A DNA stretch of 64,000 nucleotides from the NCBI RefSeq assembly GCF_000184685.1, contig NC_014830.1, positions 868,001 through 932,000 on the forward strand. The letters run 5' to 3'. Below the pieces are notes generated by a model. The model was not told where the DNA came from and did no database searches. It was given only the letters and a program-made list of their open reading frames with translations. This document shows, piece after piece, positions 7,967-16,389 of the stretch. A program made the position numbers and the translations under genes. Each line of letters opens with the position of its first letter. Position 1 is the first letter of the stretch. This DNA comes from Intrasporangium calvum DSM 43043. Lineage in GTDB: Bacteria > Actinomycetota > Actinomycetes > Actinomycetales > Dermatophilaceae.

Positions 7967-10541
7967 GGAGGCTCCTTCGGAGGTCGGTCAGGGCACCCGC
8001 GAGGGCGGCACTGACGTCGGGCGTCCGCACAGCGACGCGGATCCAGGTGGGGCCGAGCCCCGGGAAGGTCTCCCCGCGGCGCACGGCGAACCCGCGCGCG
8101 GCCAGATGCTCGCGGATCGAGCCGGGTCCGAGGCCCGACGTGTCGACGAGGACGAACGGGGCTGCGGAGTCCGGCACCACGGTCAGGCCGGTCTCGGTGA
8201 GCCGCTCGACCAGGGTGGCGCGGTCCTCGGCGATGAGCCCAGCCGCACGGTCCGCCTCGGCCATCGCCGCCGGAGAGCTGCAGGCCACCATGGCGGCGAG
8301 GGCAGGCGTGGAGACCGACCACGGGGGCTGCACGGCGGCGAGGCCCGCGACGAGGCCCGGGTCCCCGACCACGTAGCCGGCCCGCAGACCGGCGAGACCC
8401 CAGGTCTTGGTCAGCGACCGCAGCACCAGCACCCCGCGCAGGTCGGCTCCGGGCTGCAGGAGCGACTCCGGCTCTCCCGGCACGGCATCCATGAAGGCCT
8501 CGTCGACGACGAGGACCCGTCCGTCACCACGCAGGGCTCGCAGTGCCTCGGCGGGGTGGAGGACACCGGTGGGGTTGGTCGGGTTGCCGACGAAGACGAG
8601 GTCGGGCTGTGCGGGAACTGCGGCCGGGTCGAGCCGGAAGCCGTGGTCCGCGGTCAGGACGTGCCGCCCGACGGCGTGACCTGCCGCGCGGAGCGCCGCC
8701 TCCGGCTCGGTGAACTGCGGGTGGACGACGAGGGCTTGACGGGTGGCGATCCCGCGAGCGACGAGCGTGAACGCCTCGGCGCCGCCCGAGGTCGGCAGCA
8801 CGCAGGACGGGTCGACCCCGTGCCGCGCGGCGAGGGCCTGCCTGGCCTGTCGGGTGTCGGGGTAGGTGCCGAGCCCGTCGATGGTCCCGGCGATGACGTC
8901 GGCGAGCCAGGCCGGCGGCGCGGCGCGTCGGACGTTGACGGCGAGGTCGACGAGGCCGCGTTGCACGTCGCGATCCCCGTGGTGCAGCAGGTCGTGGCCG
9001 TCCGCATCCCCCAGACACTGCGAGGGCGCGGCAGAGGAGGGCACGAAGTGCGCACTCGACGGGGTGGGGGGTTTGGCGGAGGACGGCACCAAGTGCGCAC
9101 TCGACGGGGTGGGCGCGGCGGCGAAGGCGTGGACCGCGTCGGCGAACCGGCTCGCCAGCCCGGGATGACCGGCCCAGTGCGTGTGCAGGTAGGAGGCGTG
9201 GACCGTCGGAGTGCCGGTGCCCGCCGGGTCCAGCGCGATCCCGTCGCTGCGACCGTCGAGGAGCCAGGCCGGGTCCGCCGAAGCGACGGCGTCCGTCCGA
9301 CCGGTCGCCCACGCGACGGTGGTCCGGTGGAACTCGTGCCCCGTGACCCGGGTTCCCGCGGCACCGAGGAGCGAGCTGCTGGGCGCCACCGCGTTCCGGT
9401 ACCCGAGGATGAGGGAAGGACCCATGGCGGCGCGGCCCGGGACCGCACCGACCATCGGGTGTCCGTCGACCGACTCGCACAGGTAGAGCAGTCCGGCACA
9501 CTCTGCGACCGTGGGCAGCCCCGCCGCGACCGCCGCGCGGACCGAGTCGCGCAGGCCCGCGTTGCCGGACAGCTCGGCCGCATGGACCTCCGGGAAGCCG
9601 CCGCCGAGGTAGAGCCCGGCCGTGCCGTCCGGAAGGGCGGGCGAGCGCAACGGGTCGAAGGGCACGGGAGCGAGCCCAGCGGCATACAGGAGCTCCTCGG
9701 TCTCCGCGTAGCGGAAGGTGAAGGCGCGCCCGCCCGCGACGGCGACGACCGGCCGGGGGCCTGAGACGGGTGGGTTGCCCAGTGCTGCTGCAGGGTCCCA
9801 CGGAGCCGCGGTCAGGGGAGGCGCCCCGTGCGCGATCCGCAGCACGGCAGGAAGGTCGACGTGCTCGCTGACCCGCTGGGCGAGGTGGGCCACGAGCCCG
9901 GCCGACCCGTCCAGCTCCTCGGCCGGAACGAGGCCGAGGTGCCGCGACGGCGCCTCGACACCTGCGTCGCGAGGGATCACCCCGAGGACCGGGACGCCGG
10001 TCGACTCCACCGCAGCGCGGACCTCGCGGACGTGCCGTTCGGACGAGGCCTTGTTGAGGACCACGCCGCCGATGTGGGTGCCGGGCTCGAACGTCGTCAG
10101 CCCGTGGACGATCGCCCCGGCCGTCCGGGACAGGTGACTGACGTCGAGGACGAGGACGACCGGGCTGTGCGTCAGCGCCGCGACGTGCGCCGTCGACGCG
10201 AAGCCCGCGCCGTCGATCTGCCCGTCGAAGAGGCCCATGACGCCCTCGACGACGGCGACGTCCGTGGGACCGCTCGCTCGCGCGCCGTGCAGGAGCAGCG
10301 GCTCGACCAGGTCCTCGCCACAGAGGAAGGGGTCGAGGTTGCGCCCGGGACGACCCGTGGCGAGCGCGTGGAAGCCCGGGTCGATGTAGTCGGGGCCGAC
10401 CTTGAACCCCGTCACGTCGAGGCCCTCGCGCACGAGGGCCGCCATGATTCCCGTCGCCACGGTGGTCTTGCCGTGTCCGGACGCGGGCGCCGCGACGACG
10501 AACCGCGGCAGCACCGTCGGGGCGGGTCCGGTCGTCACCAC
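7956..10541 (-). CDS. CobB-CobC fusion: cobyrinic acid a,c-diamide synthase plus PLP-dependent CobC
   Basis: One uninterrupted 861-aa frame carries two enzymes. The N-terminal part (about 1-460) is CobB: P-loop ASGHGKTT (about 20-27), VEGVMGLFDG, and a GATase domain with ECAGLLYL. The C-terminal part (from about 512) is a fold-I aminotransferase-like CobC, with GNPTNPTGV and the PLP lysine in RSLTKTWGLAGLRAGY. The linker is built from two copies of the second dispersed repeat, giving two PTPSSAH-V-PSSA units. Two adjacent GTG codons (10541, 10538) overlap the cobO stop; either may start. CobB amidates side chains a and c; CobC-like proteins serve aminopropanol or later steps. These are usually separate genes. 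Confidence 0.9.
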   Translation of the reverse strand: MVTTGPAPTVLPRFVVAAPASGHGKTTVATGIMAALVREGLDVTGFKVGPDYIDPGFHALATGRPGRNLDPFLCGEDLVEPLLLHGARASGPTDVAVVEGVMGLFDGQIDGAGFASTAHVAALTHSPVVLVLDVSHLSRTAGAIVHGLTTFEPGTHIGGVVLNKASSERHVREVRAAVESTGVPVLGVIPRDAGVEAPSRHLGLVPAEELDGSAGLVAHLAQRVSEHVDLPAVLRIAHGAPPLTAAPWDPAAALGNPPVSGPRPVVAVAGGRAFTFRYAETEELLYAAGLAPVPFDPLRSPALPDGTAGLYLGGGFPEVHAAELSGNAGLRDSVRAAVAAGLPTVAECAGLLYLCESVDGHPMVGAVPGRAAMGPSLILGYRNAVAPSSSLLGAAGTRVTGHEFHRTTVAWATGRTDAVASADPAWLLDGRSDGIALDPAGTGTPTVHASYLHTHWAGHPGLASRFADAVHAFAAAPTPSSAHLVPSSAKPPTPSSAHFVPSSAAPSQCLGDADGHDLLHHGDRDVQRGLVDLAVNVRRAAPPAWLADVIAGTIDGLGTYPDTRQARQALAARHGVDPSCVLPTSGGAEAFTLVARGIATRQALVVHPQFTEPEAALRAAGHAVGRHVLTADHGFRLDPAAVPAQPDLVFVGNPTNPTGVLHPAEALRALRGDGRVLVVDEAFMDAVPGEPESLLQPGADLRGVLVLRSLTKTWGLAGLRAGYVVGDPGLVAGLAAVQPPWSVSTPALAAMVACSSPAAMAEADRAAGLIAEDRATLVERLTETGLTVVPDSAAPFVLVDTSGLGPGSIREHLAARGFAVRRGETFPGLGPTWIRVAVRTPDVSAALAGALTDLRRSLRAS
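9040..9061 (+). repeat. Second-family repeat in the CobB-CobC linker, copy 1
   Basis: Tandem partner of the copy at 9085. Both are followed by GGGTGGG and both lie in frame in the linker. Confidence 0.85.
9085..9106 (+). repeat. Second-family repeat in the CobB-CobC linker, copy 2
   Basis: Near-identical to the copy 45 bases upstream. A 45-base period equals 15 codons, so the duplication keeps the frame. Confidence 0.85.
9674..9687 (-). repeat. Dispersed GTATGCCGCTGGGC repeat, in the cobB part
   Basis: Exact copy on the minus strand, read as Y-A-A-G in LYAAGLAP. Confidence 0.85.
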
Positions 10542-11146
10542 TCGATCCCGCGCTGGCCCTTCTGGCCCTCGTCGAAGGGGTGCTTGACCTTGGTCATGTG
10601 CGTGACGAGGTCGGCGAGCTCGAGGACGGGCTCCGGGCAGCGGCGTCCGGTGATGACGACGTGCTGCTGCCCCGGCCGGCCGGCCAGGGTGGCGACGACG
10701 TCGTCGACGTCGACCCAGCCCCACGTCATGGGGTAGGTGAACTCGTCGAGCACGTAGAGGCCGTGCGTCTCGGCCCGAAGGCGCCGCTTCACCTCGGCCC
10801 AGCCCTCCGCGGCGGCGGCGGCATGGTCGTCCTCGGTGCCCTCCTTGCGGGACCAGGACCAGCCCGAGCCCATCTTGTGCCACTCCATCGGGCCGCCCCG
10901 CCCGGTCTCTCGGTGCAGCTCGCCGAGCGTCTCGACAGCGGTCTGCTCCCCGATCCGCCACTTCGCGCTCTTGACGAACTGGAACACGCCGACCGACCAG
11001 CCCTGGTTCCAGCCGCGCAGGGCAAGCCCGAACGCCGCGGTCGACTTGCCCTTGCCCTCGCCGGTGTGGACCATGAGGAGGGGCCGGTTGCGGCGCTGGC
11101 GCGTCGTCAGGCCGTCAGCGGGGACGTGCGTCGGCTGGCCCTTCAT
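10535..11146 (-). CDS. cobO: Cob(I)yrinic acid a,c-diamide adenosyltransferase CobO
   Basis: ATP:corrinoid adenosyltransferase (203 aa) that attaches the 5'-deoxyadenosyl ligand to cobalt. The N-terminal P-loop variant GEGKGKST is followed by FGLALRGWNQGW; VLDEFTYPMTWGWVD and VITGRRCPEPV are CobO/BtuR family segments. The ATG at 11146 shares one base with the stop of the upstream chelatase gene (TGATG). The GTG start of the CobB-CobC fusion overlaps its end. It is the second gene of the riboswitch-controlled operon. Confidence 0.95.
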   Translation of the reverse strand: MKGQPTHVPADGLTTRQRRNRPLLMVHTGEGKGKSTAAFGLALRGWNQGWSVGVFQFVKSAKWRIGEQTAVETLGELHRETGRGGPMEWHKMGSGWSWSRKEGTEDDHAAAAAEGWAEVKRRLRAETHGLYVLDEFTYPMTWGWVDVDDVVATLAGRPGQQHVVITGRRCPEPVLELADLVTHMTKVKHPFDEGQKGQRGIEW

Positions 11147-13317
11147 CAGGCGACCAGTCCTCTCGGGTGGGCCGGCTCGCGTCGGGCGCCGGGTGTGCGG
11201 ATGGACTGGTCACGGACGACGTCGGCGATCGTGTCGGCGGCGACGTCGCCCACGGACAGGTGCTCGGCCCCGAGTCGGACCGCGAGGGCCGCGGCGAGCC
11301 CCAGGCGGAAACGGCCCGTCTCGCAGTCGATGACGACGGAGTCGACCCGCTCCTCACGCAGCCGGGCAGCCACCACCCCGGCGCGCGCCACGGCATCCGG
11401 TCCGGCCGTGGCGCGCCCGTCCGTGACGACGACGAGGAGCGGCCGACGCCTCGGGTCGCGGATCCTTTCGGTGCGCAGGGCGGAGTAGGCCGTGAGGAGC
11501 CCTTCCGCGAGGGGAGTCCGGCCACCGTGGGCCAGGTCCGCGAGCCGGCGGGCCGCGATGTCCACGGAGGACGTGGGTGGCAGGACGAGCTCGGCACCGG
11601 CACCCCGGAAGGTCACCAGCCCGACCTTGTCCCGCCGCTGGTAGGCGTCGAGCAGCAGCGAGAGGATCGCCGCCTTGACCGCCTCCATCCGGCGTCGGGC
11701 TGCCATCGAGCCGGAGGCGTCGACGCAGAGCAGGACGAGGTTGGACTCGCGGCCCTGCCGGACGGGGCGGCGCAGGTCCGAGACGTCGAGGACGAGGGGG
11801 CCGTCGGTCCTGCCGCGTCGCTGCTGGTGGCGCGCGGCCGCCCGGATCGTCGCCGGTAGGTGGAGGCCGCGACCGGTGCTTCGATCGGCGCTGCCCCGGT
11901 CCGCCGTGGCGCCGATCGCATGCCCGGTCGACGTGATGGCCCGGCTGCGTCGGCCCGACTCGCCGTGGCCGACGCCCTTTGCGGTGAGGACGCGCGCCCG
12001 GTAGGGAGACCCAGCAGCGGCGGTCGTCGGGCGGCCCGCCGAGCCCGGTGGCGCGCCGGTTGCGGCGCCCTCCTCGGGGAGGTCGCGCGAGTCGGTGGCG
12101 CCCGCGACCGAACGGTGGGCGGCGGGGTCGTCCGGACCCGGGGACCCGCTCTCCGTGCTGCCCGGTTCGGGACCGTCGGTGCCGGTGCCGTCCTGGCCGG
12201 GGCGATCGGAGCTCGCGCCGTCCTGGCGGTGCGGGCCGCTCGACCCGTCGGTGGGGTCGGGGGGGTCGGGGGGGTCTGTGGGATCGGTGGGATCGGGCGG
12301 GCCCGCTGGTGGGTCTTCGCCCAGGATCTCGTCGAGCAGGTCCTCGTCGAGCCCCGGGGCGTCGAAGGGGTTGCGGCGACGTCGGTGGGGAAGGGCGAGG
12401 CGGCCGGCGGCGCGGATGTCGGCACGCGTGACCGCGGGCCGTCCGGCCCAGGCGGCGTGCGCGATGGCGGCTCGGGCCGTGACGATGTCGGCGCGCAGCC
12501 CGTCCACCTCGAACGCGGCGCACACCTCGGCGATGAGCGTCAGCATCGAGTCGGGGAGGGCCACCTCGGAGAGGCGGGACCTGGCCTCGGCGATCCGGCT
12601 GCGCAGGGCGTCCTCGTCCGGCGCGAAACGGGACACGAAGGCCCCCGGGTCGGCGTCGTGGGCCAGGCGGCGCCGCACGACCTCGGCCCGGGCCGCGGGC
12701 TCGCGGGGTGCGGCGACGTCGACCGCGAGTCCGAAGCGGTCGAGCAGCTGTGGTCGCAGCTCTCCCTCCTCGGGGTTCATCGTGCCGACCAGGACGATGC
12801 GGGCCTGGTGGGAGACGGAGACGCCGTCGCGTTCGACGGTGCACCGGCCCATCGCGGCAGCGTCGAGGAGGACGTCGACGAGGTGGTCCTGGAGCAGGTT
12901 GACCTCGTCGACGTAGAGGATGCCGCGGTTCGCCGCGGCGAGCAGACCCGGCTCGAAGGCGGTGACCCCGTGGCCGAGGGCCTGCCTCAGGTCGAGGGAC
13001 CCGACGACCCGGTCCTCGGTCGCTCCGACGGGCAGCTCCACGACCCGAGCGGGCCGGGTCGCGGGCTCGGCTGCAGCGTCGTGCGGCCCGTCGGGGCAGG
13101 CCGGGTCTGCAGCGGCGGGGTCGCACCCGAAGCGGCAGCCCGCGACGACCGCCTGCCGGGGCAGGACGCCGGCGAGGCCGCGCACCGCGGTCGACTTCGC
13201 CGTGCCCTTCTCGCCGCGGATGAGAACACCCCCGATCCCGGGCGAGACCGCCGTGAGGACCAGGGCCAGGGCCAGGTCGTCGGAGCCGACGATGGCGGAG
13301 AACGGGTAGACGTGCAC
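11146..13317 (-). CDS. ChlI-ChlD type AAA+/VWA chelatase subunit, putative cobaltochelatase partner of CobN
   Basis: A 723-aa protein joining a magnesium-chelatase-like AAA+ domain (Walker A GEKGTAKST at 35-43, Walker B ILYVDE at about 133-138, then GTMNPEEGELRPQLLDRFG) to a C-terminal VWA domain (MIDAS DASGSM at about 533-538, later VVTDGRA). The linker at about 335-430 is rich in D, P and G with DPT/DPP repeats. Similar proteins are thought to energise CobN in actinobacteria that lack CobS/CobT; position in a B12-riboswitch operon with cobO supports that here. The GTG at 13317 follows AGGAGG at 5 bases; longer frames would translate through the riboswitch. Confidence 0.88.
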   Translation of the reverse strand: MHVYPFSAIVGSDDLALALVLTAVSPGIGGVLIRGEKGTAKSTAVRGLAGVLPRQAVVAGCRFGCDPAAADPACPDGPHDAAAEPATRPARVVELPVGATEDRVVGSLDLRQALGHGVTAFEPGLLAAANRGILYVDEVNLLQDHLVDVLLDAAAMGRCTVERDGVSVSHQARIVLVGTMNPEEGELRPQLLDRFGLAVDVAAPREPAARAEVVRRRLAHDADPGAFVSRFAPDEDALRSRIAEARSRLSEVALPDSMLTLIAEVCAAFEVDGLRADIVTARAAIAHAAWAGRPAVTRADIRAAGRLALPHRRRRNPFDAPGLDEDLLDEILGEDPPAGPPDPTDPTDPPDPPDPTDGSSGPHRQDGASSDRPGQDGTGTDGPEPGSTESGSPGPDDPAAHRSVAGATDSRDLPEEGAATGAPPGSAGRPTTAAAGSPYRARVLTAKGVGHGESGRRSRAITSTGHAIGATADRGSADRSTGRGLHLPATIRAAARHQQRRGRTDGPLVLDVSDLRRPVRQGRESNLVLLCVDASGSMAARRRMEAVKAAILSLLLDAYQRRDKVGLVTFRGAGAELVLPPTSSVDIAARRLADLAHGGRTPLAEGLLTAYSALRTERIRDPRRRPLLVVVTDGRATAGPDAVARAGVVAARLREERVDSVVIDCETGRFRLGLAAALAVRLGAEHLSVGDVAADTIADVVRDQSIRTPGARREPAHPRGLVA

Positions 13318-13384
13318 GCGAGCCTCCTGCGGGTGCCTCGCCCGCGTGGTTGACCGGACCGCACCCGGCGGGCACGGCCGGCGC

Positions 13385-13505
13385 GGGGAGATGCCCTGGC
13401 TGCCACCCGGCCGGAGCCGGGATGGTTCACAGTGGCGGGACCGCTCCGGATTCGCACCGGATTCCTCTCCTCGCGCCGAGAGGCAGTCTGGCAGAACTGA
13501 GGGAC
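13385..13505 (-). promoter_or_regulatory. Cobalamin riboswitch for the chelatase-cobO-cobB/cobC-cobA operon
   Basis: On the minus strand the sequence contains GGAATCCGGTGCGAATCC, then GCGGTCCCGCCACTGTGA, then GGTGGCAGCCAGGGCAT, the ordered conserved blocks of a B12 riboswitch. It precedes the chelatase start by about 70 bases. Its 5' edge nearly abuts the divergent cobL-cobM genes. Exact helix ends were not modelled. Confidence 0.92.
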
Positions 13506-13547
13506 TCGGGTGAAGCCGGCCCACTCCTCGACGCTAGGGTCAGCGCC

Positions 13548-14786
13548 GTGATCGAGGTCATCGGTGTCGCTGCAGAGGGTCTGGTGTCCCTCACACCTGA
13601 GGCGCGTGCCGTGCTCGACGACGCCGAGGTGGTGCTCGGTGGTGCCCGGCACCTGGCGATGCTCGAGCCTCGGCCCGGACGCGAGCGCATCCCCTGGCCG
13701 TCACCGCTCCGCGCCAACCTGCCCGCCGTCCTGGCCATGGTCGCGGGCCGTCGGGTGGTCGTGCTGGCCAGCGGTGACCCGCTCGTGTCGGGCGTCGGCA
13801 GCACCCTCGTCGACCTCCTCGGCGCCGACGCCGTCACGATCCGTCCCGCGGTGTCCTCGGTCTCGCTGGCTCGTGCCGAGATGCGCTGCGGCGCAGAGGA
13901 GTCCGAGGTCGTCACCCTCGTCGGGCGCCACTTCGACGGGCTGCGCCGCCATCTGTCACCCGCGGCGAGGCTCATCACGCTCACGCACGGTGAGGACTCG
14001 CCCAGCCGCATCGCTGCGCTGCTCGCCGAGGAGGGCTACGCCGCCAGCCGCCTCACCGTGCTGGGCGACCTCGGGACCCCGACGCAGTCGCGCACCGATG
14101 GCATCGCGGGCTCCTGGGAGCACGGCGCCGCTCCACGTCTGCACCTCGTGTGCATCGAGTGCGTCCCCGATCCCGGATCCGTTGCCCGCTCCCTGGCTCC
14201 GGGCCTCGACGACAGCACCTTCGACCACGACGGGCAGCTGACGAAGCGGATCATCCGTGCGGCCGCGCTCGCCCATCTCGCGCCGCAGCCCGGCGACGTC
14301 ATGTGGGACCTCGGTGCCGGCGCCGGGTCGGTGGGCATCGAGTTCGCCCGCCAGCATCCCCGGATCCGCGTCTACGCAGTCGAGCGGGACCAGCTGCGCG
14401 CCAAGCGGATCCGCACCAACGCCGACCGACTCGGAGTCCCGACGCTCGAAGTGGTCGTCGCGAGCGCCGCCGATGCCACCGGCATCCTCCCGGCACCGGA
14501 CGCGATCTTCATCGGTGGGGGAGCGAACGGCTCCCTGATCCGCTCGGCGTGGTGCGTGCTCCGGCCCGGGGGCCGGCTGGTCGTCCACGGGGTCACCGTC
14601 GAGACCGAGATGACGATCCTGGCCGCCCACCGGCTGCACGGGGGCGTGGTGAGCCGGATCGCCGTCGAGGACCTCGAGCCGATCGGCTCGTTCACCGGGT
14701 GGAAGCCGTCCCGGACCATCACCCAGTGGGCCGCGACGAAGCCGCGCCCGCACCCGATCTCGACCTCGGAGCCGGAGACCACGTGA
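13548..14786 (+). CDS. cobL: Precorrin-6Y C5,15-methyltransferase (decarboxylating) CobL
   Basis: Bifunctional 412-aa enzyme. The N-terminal CbiE-like methylase (about 1-200) shows VVVLASGDPLVSGVG; the C-terminal CbiT-like methyltransferase (about 210-400) shows DLGAGAGSVGIEF from about residue 254 and IFIGGGANG. It methylates C5 and C15 and decarboxylates the acetate on C12, giving precorrin-8. The GTG at 13548 opens with VIEVIGVAAEG, the expected family N-terminus; upstream in-frame codons belong to the riboswitch region. The stop overlaps the cobM start (GTGA). Confidence 0.94.
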   Translation: MIEVIGVAAEGLVSLTPEARAVLDDAEVVLGGARHLAMLEPRPGRERIPWPSPLRANLPAVLAMVAGRRVVVLASGDPLVSGVGSTLVDLLGADAVTIRPAVSSVSLARAEMRCGAEESEVVTLVGRHFDGLRRHLSPAARLITLTHGEDSPSRIAALLAEEGYAASRLTVLGDLGTPTQSRTDGIAGSWEHGAAPRLHLVCIECVPDPGSVARSLAPGLDDSTFDHDGQLTKRIIRAAALAHLAPQPGDVMWDLGAGAGSVGIEFARQHPRIRVYAVERDQLRAKRIRTNADRLGVPTLEVVVASAADATGILPAPDAIFIGGGANGSLIRSAWCVLRPGGRLVVHGVTVETEMTILAAHRLHGGVVSRIAVEDLEPIGSFTGWKPSRTITQWAATKPRPHPISTSEPETT

Positions 14787-15532
14787 CCGTCCACTTCATC
14801 GGCGCCGGACCGGGCGCCGCCGACCTGCTCACCCTGCGCGCCGTCCGGATCCTGTCCGAGTCCGCGGTCTGTCTCTATGCCGGGACGTACATCGGCGGCG
14901 AGGTGCTCGCGCACTGCCCCGACGGGGCCACGCTGGTCGACACGGCGAACCTCCACCTCGACGAGATCGTCGCGCACTGCGTCGCCGCGCACGAGCGTGG
15001 TGTGGACGTCGCTCGTCTCTGCTCGGGGGACCCGTCGCTCTACTCCGCGGTCGCCGAGCAGACCCGCCGACTCGACCGGGCCGGCGTCCCGTGGGACGTC
15101 ACGCCGGGGGTGCCGGCCTATGCCGCTGCGGCCGCCCTCGTCGGGCGCGAGCTCACCGTGCCGGAGGTCGCCCAGACCGTCGTGCTCACCCGCGCCCAGC
15201 GGGACTCGACGAAGATGCCGGACACCGAGTCGCTCGCCCACTTCGCCCGGTCCCGAGCGACCCTGGTGCTCCACCTCGCCATCCGGCGGGCCCGCGAGCT
15301 CGCCGCGTCCCTCGTCGACGACTACGGCGCGGACTGCCCCGTCGTCGTCGTGGCCAACGCCGAGCAGCCCGACCAGCAGATCCTCCGCGGGACCCTCTCG
15401 GACATCGGAGCCCAGGTGGAGGCTGCGGACCTCCGGCAGGCTGCCGTCATCATCGTCGGGTGGGCCTTGGCCGCAACGGAGTTCGCGGACTCTCACCTCT
15501 ACGGGACGCGGGTCCGGCCACCGCTCGCGTGA
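14783..15532 (+). CDS. cobM: Precorrin-4 C11-methyltransferase CobM
   Basis: SAM-dependent methyltransferase (249 aa) acting on C11 of precorrin-4. It shows the tetrapyrrole-methylase FIGAGPGAADLLT at the N-terminus and RLCSGDPSLYSAV in the middle, with VTPGVPAYAAAA after it. The GTG start overlaps cobL by 4 bp, so cobL-cobM are one operon. It lies upstream of, and is not controlled by, the third riboswitch. Confidence 0.95.
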   Translation: MTVHFIGAGPGAADLLTLRAVRILSESAVCLYAGTYIGGEVLAHCPDGATLVDTANLHLDEIVAHCVAAHERGVDVARLCSGDPSLYSAVAEQTRRLDRAGVPWDVTPGVPAYAAAAALVGRELTVPEVAQTVVLTRAQRDSTKMPDTESLAHFARSRATLVLHLAIRRARELAASLVDDYGADCPVVVVANAEQPDQQILRGTLSDIGAQVEAADLRQAAVIIVGWALAATEFADSHLYGTRVRPPLA

Positions 15533-15573
15533 CGGCCCAGCGGGGTGACGTGCCATACTCGCCGAACCCAACT

Positions 15574-15666
15574 GTGCCAGCGCACGGAACCCGGTGAGAG
15601 TCCGGGACGGTCGCGCCACTGTGACCGGTCGCACCTGCGGCCGGGAGTCAGATACGAGCCTGGCAC
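15574..15666 (+). promoter_or_regulatory. Cobalamin riboswitch for cbiMNQO
   Basis: A closing stem GTGCCAG (15574-15580) with CTGGCAC (15660-15666) encloses the B12-riboswitch blocks: GAACCCGGTGAGAGTCCGGG, GCGCCACTGTGA and GGGAGTCAGATAC. The cbiM start follows 36 bases later. Cobalt uptake would be shut off when B12 is plentiful. Confidence 0.94.
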
Positions 15667-15702
15667 GGCTGTTCCAGTGGACGCGTCATCCAGGAGTGAA
15701 CT

Positions 15703-16389
15703 GTGCACATCGCTGAAGGTTTCCTGCCGCCCTTGCACGCGGCGGGATGGACCCTGGCCGCAGCCCCCTTCGTCATCCACGGCGGCCGTGCCGTCGCCAG
15801 AGAGCGGCGGGAACGCCCCGAGACGACGCTGCTGCTCGGCGCCGCCGGAGCGTTCACGTTCCTCCTCTCGGCGATCAAGCTGCCCTCGATCACCGGGTCG
15901 TCCAGCCACCCGACCGGCGTGGGACTCGGCGCGGTCCTCTTCCGTCCGCCGGTGATGGCCTTCCTGTCCACCGTGGTGCTCCTCTTCCAGGCGCTGCTCC
16001 TCGCCCACGGCGGCCTCACCACCCTCGGCGCCAACGTCTTCTCCATGGGCGTCGCCGGTCCCTGGACGGCCTACCTCGTCTGGTGCACCGTACGCCGCGT
16101 CAACCACACGGCCGCCGTCTTCGCCGCCGTGGCGCTCGCCGACCTCGCGACGTATGCGGTCACCGCGACGCAGCTCGCCCTGGCGTTCCCGGACCCGGCG
16201 ACCGGCTTCTCAGGGGCCATGGCCAAGTTCCTCGGCGTCTTCGCCGTGACCCAGGTCCCGCTCGCCGTCGTCGAGGGCCTGCTCGCGGTGCTCGTGCTGC
16301 GTCTGCTCGGCGACATCGCCCGGCCGGAGCTCGAACGGCTCGACATGCTGCCGGCTGCCGTCACCCGCGCGACTGAGGCGCCCCGATGA
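15703..16389 (+). CDS. cbiM: Cobalt ECF transporter substrate-binding membrane protein CbiM
   Basis: S component of the cobalt energy-coupling-factor importer (228 aa). The N-terminus MHIAEGFLPP is the family signature; the residues next to the initiator, with His2, bind Co(II). Several hydrophobic helices follow, with SSHPTGVGLGA and ALLLAHGGLTTLGANVFSMG, typical of CbiM. The GTG start follows CCAGGAG at a good distance. First gene of cbiMNQO, under the riboswitch. Confidence 0.95.
   Translation: MHIAEGFLPPLHAAGWTLAAAPFVIHGGRAVARERRERPETTLLLGAAGAFTFLLSAIKLPSITGSSSHPTGVGLGAVLFRPPVMAFLSTVVLLFQALLLAHGGLTTLGANVFSMGVAGPWTAYLVWCTVRRVNHTAAVFAAVALADLATYAVTATQLALAFPDPATGFSGAMAKFLGVFAVTQVPLAVVEGLLAVLVLRLLGDIARPELERLDMLPAAVTRATEAPR

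Noticed and set aside
12235-12310. GGGGTC-like short tandem repeats considered as CRISPR or satellite
   Set aside because: They are in frame in the chelatase linker and encode DPT/DPP repeats; there are no spacers of constant length.
13350-13547. N-terminal extension of CobL through the riboswitch region
   Set aside because: The residues would be encoded by the complement of the B12 riboswitch and have no homology; GTG 13548 gives the family N-terminus.
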